A model generated the notes under the pieces. That model made no database searches. It was not told where the DNA came from and saw only the letters and a list, made by a program, of their open reading frames with translations. This document shows positions 53,551 through 64,000 of a stretch of 64,000 nt of DNA, piece after piece. The DNA comes from Apostichopus japonicus (Eukaryota > Echinodermata > Holothuroidea > Aspidochirotida > Stichopodidae), in assembly GCF_037975245.1 (NCBI RefSeq), contig NC_092571.1, positions 8,532,501 to 8,596,500 of the forward strand. The letters are read 5' to 3'. Position 1 is the stretch's first letter, and every line of letters starts with the position of its first letter. Made by a program: the position numbers and the translations under genes.

Positions 53551-56500
53551 GAATGTTCGGTACCGATCAATCGCATGTGCGGTACCGATCAATCGAATGT
53601 GCGGTATTGATCAATCGAATGTTCGGTACCGATCAATCGAATGTTCGGTACCGATCAATCGAATGTTCGGTACCGATCAATCGAATGTGCGGTATTGATC
53701 AATCGAATGTTCGGTACCGATCAATCGAATGTTCGGTATCGATCAATCGAATGTTCGGTACCGATCAATCGAATGTTCGGTACCGATCAATCGAATGTTC
53801 GGTACCGATCAATAGAATGTTCGGTACCGATCAATCGAATGTTCGGTACCGATCAATCGAATGTTCGGTACCGATCAATCGAATGTGCGGTACCGATCAA
53901 TCATATATGCGGTACACATCAATCGAATGTTCGGTACCGATCAATCGAATGTGCGGTACCTATTAATCGAATGTGCGGTACCGATCAATCGAATGTGCGG
54001 TACCGATCAATCGAATGTTCGATACCGATCAATCGAATGTGCGGTACCGGACAATCGAAAATGCGGTACCGAACAATCGAATATGCGGTACCGATGAATC
54101 GAATGTGCGGTACCGATGAATCGAATGTGCGGTACCGATCAATGGAATGTTCGGTACCGATTAATCGCATGTGCGGTACCGATCAATCGAATGTGCGGTA
54201 TTGATCAATCGAATGTTCGGTACCGATCAATCGAATGTGCGGTACCGATCAATCGAATGTTCGTTACCGATCAATCGAATGTGCGGTACCGATCAATCGA
54301 ATGTTCGTTACCGATCAATCGAATGTGCGGTATTGATCAATCGAATGTTCGGTACCGATCAATCGAATGTTCGGTACCGATCAATAGAATGTGCGGTACC
54401 GATCAATCGAATGTTCGATACCGATCAATCGAATGTGCGGTACCGGACAATCGAATGTGCGGTACCGAACAATCGAATATGCGGTACCGATCAATCGAAT
54501 GTGCGGTACCGATCAATCGAATGTGCGGTACCGATCAACTAATGTGCGGTACCGAACAATCGAATGTTCGGTACCGTACCGATGAATCGAATGTGCGGTA
54601 CCGATCAATCGAATGTGCGGTACCGATCAATCGAATGTTCGCTACCGATCAATCGAATGTGCGGTACCGATCAATCGAATGTGCGTTATTGATCAATCGA
54701 ATGTGCGGTACCGATCAATCGAATGTGCGGTACCGAACAATCGAATGTGCGGTACCGAGCAATCGAATGTGCGGTACCGATCAATCGAATGTGCTGTACC
54801 GATCAATCGAATGTGCGGTACCGATCAATCGAATGTGCGGTGCCGATCAATCGAATGTGCGGTACGGATCAACTAATGTGCGATACCGAACAATCGAATG
54901 TGCGGTACCGATCAATCGAATGTGCGTTACCGATCAATCGAATGTGCGGTATTGATCAATCGAATGTGCGGTACCGATCAATCGAATGTTCGGTACCGAT
55001 CAATCGAATGTGCGGTACCGTTCAATCGAATGTTCGGTACCGATCAATCGAATGTGCGTTACCGATCAATCGAATGTGCGGTATTGATCAATCGAATGTT
55101 CGGTACCGATCAATCGAATGTGCGTTACCGATCAATCGAATGTGCGGTACCGTTCAATCGAATGTTCGGTACCGATCAATCGAATGTTCGGTACCGATCA
55201 ATCGAATGTGCGGTACCGTTCAATCGAATGTTCGGTACCGATCAATCGAATGTGCGGTACCGATCAATCGAATGTTCGGTACCGATCAATCGAATGTGCG
55301 GTACCGATCAATCGAATGTGCGGAACCGATCAATCGAATGTTCGGTACCGATCAATCGAATGTGCGGTACCGATCAACTAATGTGCGATACCGAACAATC
55401 GAATGTGCGGTACCGAACAATCGAATGTGCGGTACCGAACAATCGAATATGCGGTACCGATCAATCAAATGTGCGGTACCGATCAACTAATGTGCGATAC
55501 CGAACAATCGAATGTTCGGTACCGTACCGAACAATCGAATATGCGGTACCGATCAATCGAATGTGCGGTACCGATCAATCGAATGTTCGGTACCGATCAA
55601 TCGCATGTGCGGTACCGATCAATCGAATGTGCGGTATTGATCAATCGAATGTTCGGTACCGATCAATCGAATGTGCGGTACCGATCAATCGAATGTTCGG
55701 TACCGATCAATCGAATGTGCGGTATTGATCAATCGAATGTTCGGTACCGATCAATCGAATGTTCGGTATCGATCAATCGAATGTTCGGTACCGATCAATC
55801 GAATGTTCGGTACCGATCAATAGAATGTTCGGTACCGATCAATCGAATGTTCGGTACCGATCAATCGAATGTTCGGTACCGATCAATCGAATGTGCGGTA
55901 CCGATCAATCATATATGCGGTACACATCAATCGAATGTTCGGTACCGATCAATCGAATGTGCGGTACCTATTAATCGAATGTGCGGTACCGATCAATCGA
56001 ATGTGCGGTACCGATCAATCGAATGTTCGATACCGATCAATCGAATGTGCGGTACCGGACAATCGAAAATGCGATACCGAACAATCGAATATGCGGTACC
56101 GATGAATCGAATGTGCGGTACCGATCAATCGAATGTGCGGAACCGATCAATCGAATGTTCGGTACCGTACCGATGAATCGAATGTGCGGTACCGATGAAT
56201 CGAATGTGCGGTACCGATCAACTAATGTGCGATACCGAACAGTCGAATGTTCGGTACCGTACCGATGAATCGAATGTGCGGTACCGATGAATCGAATGTG
56301 CGGTACCGATCAATCGAATGTTCGGTACCGATTAATCGCATGTGCGGTACCGATCAATCGAATGTGCGGTATTGATCAATCGAATGTTCGGTACCGATCA
56401 ATCGAATGTGCGGTACCGTTCAATCGAATGTTCGGTACCGATCAATCGAATGTGCGTTACCGATCAATCGAATGTGCGGTATTGATCAATCGAATGTGCG

Positions 56501-59500
56501 GTACCGATCAATCGAATGTTCGGTACCGATCAATCGAATGTTCGGTACCGTTCAATCGAATGTTCGGTACCGATCAATCGAATGTGCGGTACCGATCAAT
56601 CGAATGTGCGGTATTGATCAATCGAATGTTCGGTACCGATCAATCGAATGTGCGGTACCGATCAATCGAATGTGCGGAACCGATCAATCGAATGTTCGGT
56701 ACCGTACCGATGAATCGAATGTGCGGTACCGATCAATCGAATGTGCGGTACCGATCAACTAATGTGCGATACCGAACAATCGAATGTGCGGTACCGAACA
56801 ATCGAATGTGCGGTACCGAACAATCGAATATGCGGTACCGATCAATCAAATGTGCGGTACCGATCAACTAATGTGCGATACCGAACAATCGAATGTTCGG
56901 TACCGTACCGAACAATCGAATATGCGGTACCGATCAATCGAATGTGCGGTACCGATCAATCGAATGTTCGGTACCGATCAATCGCATGTGCGGTACCGAT
57001 CAATCGAATGTGCGGTATTGATCAATCGAATGTTCGGTACCGATCAATCGAATGTGCGGTACCGATCAATCGAATGTTCGGTACCGATCAATCGAATGTG
57101 CGGTATTGATCAATCGAATGTTCGGTACCGATCAATCGAATGTTCGGTATCGATCAATAGAATGTTCGGTACCGATCAATCGAATGTTCGGTACCGATCA
57201 ATAGAATGTTCGGTACCGATCAATCGAATGTTCGGTACCGATCAATCGAATGTGCGGTACCGATCAATCATATATGCGGTACACATCAATCGAATGTTCG
57301 GTACCGATCAATCGAATGTGCGGTACCTATTAATCGAATGTGCGGTACCGATCAATCGAATGTGCGGTACCGATCAATCGAATGTTCGATACCGATCAAT
57401 CGAATGTGCGGTACCGGACAATCGAAAATGCGGTACCGAACAATCGAATATGCGGTACCGATGAATCGAATGTGCGGTACCGATCAATCGAATGTGCGGA
57501 ACCGATCAATCGAATGTTCGGTACCGTACCGATGAATCGAATGTGCGGTACCGATGAATCGAATGTGCGGTACCGATCAACTAATGTGCGATACCGAACA
57601 ATCGAATGTTCGGTACCGTACCGATGAATCGAATGTGCGGTACCGATGAATCGAATGTGCGGTACCGATCAATCGAATGTTCGGTACCGATTAATCGCAT
57701 GTGCGGTACCGATCAATCGAATGTGCGGTATTGATCAATCGAATGTTCGGTACCGATCAATCGAATGTGCGGTACCGATCAATCTTATGTTCGTTACCGA
57801 TCAATCGAATGTGCGGTACCGATCAATCGAATGTTCGTTACCGATCAATCGAATGTGCGGTATTGATCAATCGAATGTTCGGTACCGATCAATCGAATGT
57901 TCGGTACCGATCAATCGAATGTGCGGTACCGATCAATCGAATGTTCGGTTCGGTACCGATGAATCGAATGTGCGGTACCGATCAATCGAATGTGCGGTAC
58001 CGATCAACTAATGTGCGATACCGAACAATCGAATGTGCGGTACCGAACAATCGAATGTGCGGTACCGAACAATCGAATATGCGGTACCGATCAATCAAAT
58101 GTGCGGTACCGATCAACTAATGTGCGATACCGAACAATCGAATGTTCGGTACCGATCAATCGAATGTGCGGTACCGATCAATCATATATGCGGTACACAT
58201 CAATCGAATGTTCGGTACCGATCAATCGAATGTGCGGTACCTATTAATCGAATGTGCGGTACCGATCAATCGAATGTGCGGTACCGATCAATCGAATGTT
58301 CGATACCGATCAATCGAATGTGCGGTACCGGACAATCGAAAATGCGGTACCGAACAATCGAATATGCGGTACCGATGAATCGAATGTGCGGTACCGATGA
58401 ATCGAATGTGCGGTACCGATCAATGGAATGTTCGGTACCGATTAATCGCATGTGCGGTACCGATCAATCGAATGTGCGGTATTGATCAATCGGATGTTCG
58501 GTACCGATCAATCGAATGTGCGGTACCGATCAATCGAATGTTCGTTACCGATCAATCGAATGTGCGGTACCGATCAATCGAATGTTCGTTACCGATCAAT
58601 CGAATGTGCGGTATTGATCAATCGAATGTTCGGTACCGATCAATCGAATGTTCGGTACCGATCAATAGAATGTGCGGTACCGATCAATCGAATGTTCGAT
58701 ACCGATCAATCGAATGTGCGGTACCGGACAATCGAATGTGCGGTACCGAACAATCGAATATGCGGTACCGATCAATCGAATGTGCGGTACCGATCAATCG
58801 AATGTGCGGTACCGATCAACTAATGTGCGGTACCGAACAATCGAATGTTCGGTACCGTACCGATGAATCGAATGTGCGGTACCGATCAATCGAATGTGCG
58901 GTACCGATCAATCGAATGTTCGCTACCGATCAATCGAATGTGCGGTACCGATCAATCGAATGTGCGTTATTGATCAATCGAATGTGCGGTACCGATCAAT
59001 CGAATGTGCGGTACCGAACAATCGAATGTGCGGTACCGAGCAATCGAATGTGCGGTACCGATCAATCGAATGTGCTGTACCGATCAATCGAATGTGCGGT
59101 ACCGATCAATCGAATGTGAGGTGCCGATCAATCGAATGTGCGGTACGGATCAACTAATGTGCGATACCGAACAATCGAATGTGCGGTACCGATCAATCGA
59201 ATGTGCGTTACCGATCAATCGAATGTGCGGTATTGATCAATCGAATGTGCGGTACCGATCAATCGAATGTTCGGTACCGATCAATCGAATGTGCGGTACC
59301 GTTCAATCGAATGTTCGGTACCGATCAATCGAATGTGCGTTACCGATCAATCGAATGTGCGGTATTGATCAATCGAATGTTCGGTACCGATCAATCGAAT
59401 GTGCGTTACCGATCAATCGAATGTGCGGTACCGTTCAATCGAATGTTCGGTACCGATCAATCGAATGTTCGTTACCGATCAATCGAATGTGCGGTACCGT

Positions 59501-59637
59501 TCAATCGAATGTTCGGTACCGATCAATCGAATGTGCGGTACCGATCAATCGAATGTTCGGTACCGATCAATCGAATGTGCGGTACCGATCAATCGAATGT
59601 GCGGAACCGATCAATCGAATGTTCGGTACCGATCAAT
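53550..59637 (+). repeat. Higher-order repeat, region 5, copy 1 (6,088 bp)
   Basis: From about 53,550 the order of variants recurs at a constant offset of 6,088 bp to the end of the window. CATATATG markers 53,902, 55,910 and 57,269 correspond to 59,990, 61,998 and 63,357. Internally the copy is composite: about 53,850-55,370 is repeated at about 58,130-59,640 (offset 4,281), and about 55,380-56,370 is repeated at about 56,760-57,730 (offset 1,381, then 1,359). Confidence 0.85.
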
Positions 59638-62600
59638 CGAATGTGCGGTACCGATCAATCGCATGTGCGGTACCGATCAATCGAATGTGCGGTATTGATC
59701 AATCGAATGTTCGGTACCGATCAATCGAATGTTCGGTACCGATCAATCGAATGTTCGGTACCGATCAATCGAATGTGCGGTATTGATCAATCGAATGTTC
59801 GGTACCGATCAATCGAATGTTCGGTATCGATCAATCGAATGTTCGGTACCGATCAATCGAATGTTCGGTACCGATCAATCGAATGTTCGGTACCGATCAA
59901 TAGAATGTTCGGTACCGATCAATCGAATGTTCGGTACCGATCAATCGAATGTTCGGTACCGATCAATCGAATGTGCGGTACCGATCAATCATATATGCGG
60001 TACACATCAATCGAATGTTCGGTACCGATCAATCGAATGTGCGGTACCTATTAATCGAATGTGCGGTACCGATCAATCGAATGTGCGGTACCGATCAATC
60101 GAATGTTCGATACCGATCAATCGAATGTGCGGTACCGGACAATCGAAAATGCGGTACCGAACAATCGAATATGCGGTACCGATGAATCGAATGTGCGGTA
60201 CCGATGAATCGAATGTGCGGTACCGATCAATGGAATGTTCGGTACCGATTAATCGCATGTGCGGTACCGATCAATCGAATGTGCGGTATTGATCAATCGA
60301 ATGTTCGGTACCGATCAATCGAATGTGCGGTACCGATCAATCGAATGTTCGTTACCGATCAATCGAATGTGCGGTACCGATCAATCGAATGTTCGTTACC
60401 GATCAATCGAATGTGCGGTATTGATCAATCGAATGTTCGGTACCGATCAATCGAATGTTCGGTACCGATCAATAGAATGTGCGGTACCGATCAATCGAAT
60501 GTTCGATACCGATCAATCGAATGTGCGGTACCGGACAATCGAATGTGCGGTACCGAACAATCGAATATGCGGTACCGATCAATCGAATGTGCGGTACCGA
60601 TCAATCGAATGTGCGGTACCGATCAACTAATGTGCGGTACCGAACAATCGAATGTTCGGTACCGTACCGATGAATCGAATGTGCGGTACCGATCAATCGA
60701 ATGTGCGGTACCGATCAATCGAATGTTCGCTACCGATCAATCGAATGTGCGGTACCGATCAATCGAATGTGCGTTATTGATCAATCGAATGTGCGGTACC
60801 GATCAATCGAATGTGCGGTACCGAACAATCGAATGTGCGGTACCGAGCAATCGAATGTGCGGTACCGATCAATCGAATGTGCTGTACCGATCAATCGAAT
60901 GTGCGGTACCGATCAATCGAATGTGCGGTGCCGATCAATCGAATGTGCGGTACGGATCAACTAATGTGCGATACCGAACAATCGAATGTGCGGTACCGAT
61001 CAATCGAATGTGCGTTACCGATCAATCGAATGTGCGGTATTGATCAATCGAATGTGCGGTACCGATCAATCGAATGTTCGGTACCGATCAATCGAATGTG
61101 CGGTACCGTTCAATCGAATGTTCGGTACCGATCAATCGAATGTGCGTTACCGATCAATCGAATGTGCGGTATTGATCAATCGAATGTTCGGTACCGATCA
61201 ATCGAATGTGCGTTACCGATCAATCGAATGTGCGGTACCGTTCAATCGAATGTTCGGTACCGATCAATCGAATGTTCGTTACCGATCAATCGAATGTGCG
61301 GTACCGTTCAATCGAATGTTCGGTACCGATCAATCGAATGTGCGGTACCGATCAATCGAATGTTCGGTACCGATCAATCGAATGTGCGGTACCGATCAAT
61401 CGAATGTGCGGAACCGATCAATCGAATGTTCGGTACCGATCAATCGAATGTGCGGTACCGATCAACTAATGTGCGATACCGAACAATCGAATGTGCGGTA
61501 CCGAACAATCGAATGTGCGGTACCGAACAATCGAATATGCGGTACCGATCAATCAAATGTGCGGTACCGATCAACTAATGTGCGATACCGAACAATCGAA
61601 TGTTCGGTACCGTACCGAACAATCGAATATGCGGTACCGATCAATCGAATGTGCGGTACCGATCAATCGAATGTTCGGTACCGATCAATCGCATGTGCGG
61701 TACCGATCAATCGAATGTGCGGTATTGATCAATCGAATGTTCGGTACCGATCAATCGAATGTGCGGTACCGATCAATCGAATGTTCGGTACCGATCAATC
61801 GAATGTGCGGTATTGATCAATCGAATGTTCGGTACCGATCAATCGAATGTTCGGTATCGATCAATCGAATGTTCGGTACCGATCAATCGAATGTTCGGTA
61901 CCGATCAATAGAATGTTCGGTACCGATCAATCGAATGTTCGGTACCGATCAATCGAATGTTCGGTACCGATCAATCGAATGTGCGGTACCGATCAATCAT
62001 ATATGCGGTACACATCAATCGAATGTTCGGTACCGATCAATCGAATGTGCGGTACCTATTAATCGAATGTGCGGTACCGATCAATCGAATGTGCGGTACC
62101 GATCAATCGAATGTTCGATACCGATCAATCGAATGTGCGGTACCGGACAATCGAAAATGCGATACCGAACAATCGAATATGCGGTACCGATGAATCGAAT
62201 GTGCGGTACCGATCAATCGAATGTGCGGAACCGATCAATCGAATGTTCGGTACCGTACCGATGAATCGAATGTGCGGTACCGATGAATCGAATGTGCGGT
62301 ACCGATCAACTAATGTGCGATACCGAACAATCGAATGTTCGGTACCGTACCGATGAATCGAATGTGCGGTACCGATGAATCGAATGTGCGGTACCGATCA
62401 ATCGAATGTTCGGTACCGATTAATCGCATGTGCGGTACCGATCAATCGAATGTGCGGTATTGATCAATCGAATGTTCGGTACCGATCAATCGAATGTGCG
62501 GTACCGTTCAATCGAATGTTCGGTACCGATCAATCGAATGTGCGTTACCGATCAATCGAATGTGCGGTATTGATCAATCGAATGTGCGGTACCGATCAAT

Positions 62601-64000
62601 CGAATGTTCGGTACCGATCAATCGAATGTTCGGTACCGTTCAATCGAATGTTCGGTACCGATCAATCGAATGTGCGGTACCGATCAATCGAATGTGCGGT
62701 ATTGATCAATCGAATGTTCGGTACCGATCAATCGAATGTGCGGTACCGATCAATCGAATGTGCGGAACCGATCAATCGAATGTTCGGTACCGTACCGATG
62801 AATCGAATGTGCGGTACCGATCAATCGAATGTGCGGTACCGATCAACTAATGTGCGATACCGAACAATCGAATGTGCGGTACCGAACAATCGAATGTGCG
62901 GTACCGAACAATCGAATATGCGGTACCGATCAATCAAATGTGCGGTACCGATCAACTAATGTGCGATACCGAACAATCGAATGTTCGGTACCGTACCGAA
63001 CAATCGAATATGCGGTACCGATCAATCGAATGTGCGGTACCGATCAATCGAATGTTCGGTACCGATCAATCGCATGTGCGGTACCGATCAATCGAATGTG
63101 CGGTATTGATCAATCGAATGTTCGGTACCGATCAATCGAATGTGCGGTACCGATCAATCGAATGTTCGGTACCGATCAATCGAATGTGCGGTATTGATCA
63201 ATCGAATGTTCGGTACCGATCAATCGAATGTTCGGTATCGATCAATAGAATGTTCGGTACCGATCAATCGAATGTTCGGTACCGATCAATAGAATGTTCG
63301 GTACCGATCAATCGAATGTTCGGTACCGATCAATCGAATGTGCGGTACCGATCAATCATATATGCGGTACACATCAATCGAATGTTCGGTACCGATCAAT
63401 CGAATGTGCGGTACCTATTAATCGAATGTGCGGTACCGATCAATCGAATGTGCGGTACCGATCAATCGAATGTTCGATACCGATCAATCGAATGTGCGGT
63501 ACCGGACAATCGAAAATGCGGTACCGAACAATCGAATATGCGGTACCGATGAATCGAATGTGCGGTACCGATCAATCGAATGTGCGGAACCGATCAATCG
63601 AATGTTCGGTACCGTACCGATGAATCGAATGTGCGGTACCGATGAATCGAATGTGCGGTACCGATCAACTAATGTGCGATACCGAACAATCGAATGTTCG
63701 GTACCGTACCGATGAATCGAATGTGCGGTACCGATGAATCGAATGTGCGGTACCGATCAATCGAATGTTCGGTACCGATTAATCGCATGTGCGGTACCGA
63801 TCAATCGAATGTGCGGTATTGATCAATCGAATGTTCGGTACCGATCAATCGAATGTGCGGTACCGATCAATCTTATGTTCGTTACCGATCAATCGAATGT
63901 GCGGTACCGATCAATCGAATGTTCGTTACCGATCAATCGAATGTGCGGTATTGATCAATCGAATGTTCGGTACCGATCAATCGAATGTTCGGTACCGATC
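59638..64000 (+). repeat. Higher-order repeat, region 5, copy 2 (partial, cut by window end)
   Basis: About 4.36 kb of a second 6,088-bp copy. Differences from copy 1 seen by eye are GTTCGTTACC near 61,277 against GTTCGGTACC near 55,189, a related CTTCC-to-CCCTT-type unit choice at GTGCGTTACC/CGTTCAATCG order not counted here, and GAACAATCG near 62,328 against GAACAGTCG near 56,240. The GTTCGTTACC variant is shared with the internal block near 59,469. No length difference was noticed, so the two copies are very similar. Confidence 0.82.

Larger units (their letters stand above)
1..64000 (+). repeat. 22-bp satellite DNA array filling the window
   Basis: Every line of the window is built from a 22-bp unit with core TGCGGTACCGATCAATCGAA plus TG, always in the same orientation, giving about 2,900 head-to-tail copies. 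The consensus has 6 A, 5 C, 6 G and 5 T (50% GC). It contains the palindromes CGGTACCG (a KpnI/Acc65I site), GATC and TCGA, and three CpG. Common variants are GTTCGG for GTGCGG, CCGAAC or TTGATC for CCGATC, GTTACC, GATACC and GTATCG within the GGTACC region, TCGCAT or TCGATT for TCGAAT, and CAATAG for CAATCG. Rare units are 21 or 27 bp. No unique sequence, inverted block or inserted element was seen. Neither end of the array is present. The class is satellite or minisatellite-type DNA. Location in the genome and host are unknown; a eukaryotic heterochromatic block is inferred from size and homogeneity. Confidence 0.98.

Noticed and set aside
1-64000. CRISPR array
   Set aside because: Units are contiguous with no unique spacers, the period is 22 bp, and there are no cas genes.
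1-64000. Telomeric repeat
   Set aside because: The 22-bp unit does not resemble known short G-rich telomere repeats and has no G-run strand asymmetry. A subtelomeric location is not excluded.
1-64000. CENP-B box in the unit
   Set aside because: No unit or common variant matches the spacing of TTCG and CGGG elements of the mammalian CENP-B box.
1-64000. Inverted segments within the array
   Set aside because: The strand-specific order GATCAATCGAATG is read on + throughout; I found no block in reverse orientation.

Overview
The whole window is one uninterrupted head-to-tail satellite DNA array with a 22-bp basic unit. The core of the unit is TGCGGTACCGATCAATCGAA, followed by TG before the next core. 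Roughly 2,900 units fill the 64,000 bases, all in the same orientation, and the array runs off both ends. I see no gene, RNA gene, transposon, CRISPR array or unique DNA. The many long open frames on the + strand follow from the unit length (22 = 1 mod 3) and from a consensus with no stop codon in any + frame; I do not treat them as genes.

An array this long and homogeneous points to eukaryotic heterochromatin (centromeric, pericentromeric, subtelomeric or sex-chromosome type). No host-specific sequence is present, so I cannot name the organism. The consensus is 50% GC and carries three CpG per unit.

Units differ by recurrent point variants (for example GTGCGG/GTTCGG, CCGATC/CCGAAC/TTGATC, TCGAAT/TCGCAT, CAATCG/CAATAG) and by rare length variants (a 21-bp unit and two kinds of 27-bp unit). 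The order of these variants gives nested higher-order repeats (HORs). Region 1 (1-18,520) holds three successive HOR copies: 6,918 bp, 7,604 bp and an internally deleted 3,998 bp. Region 2 (18,521 to about 31,100) is a mosaic with a 351-bp tandem pair, a 1,824-bp tandem pair and a segment repeated at an offset of 5,553 bp. Region 3 (about 31,100-38,780) brings in new unit variants (TTCGCTACC, CCGTTCAATCG, GTACGGATCAACT) and an 864-bp tandem pair. Region 4 (about 38,780-53,550) mixes blocks related to regions 2 and 3, including an approximately 1,175-bp tandem pair. Region 5 (about 53,550-64,000) is a 6,088-bp HOR, one full copy and 4.36 kb of a second, nearly identical where compared.

The main interest is structural: kilobase-scale HORs built from a 22-bp unit, a recurrent 21-bp interrupted palindrome, dense CpG, and domain-specific variants that record successive rounds of amplification and exchange. 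All comparisons were made by eye; boundaries given as 'about' are uncertain by one or two units.
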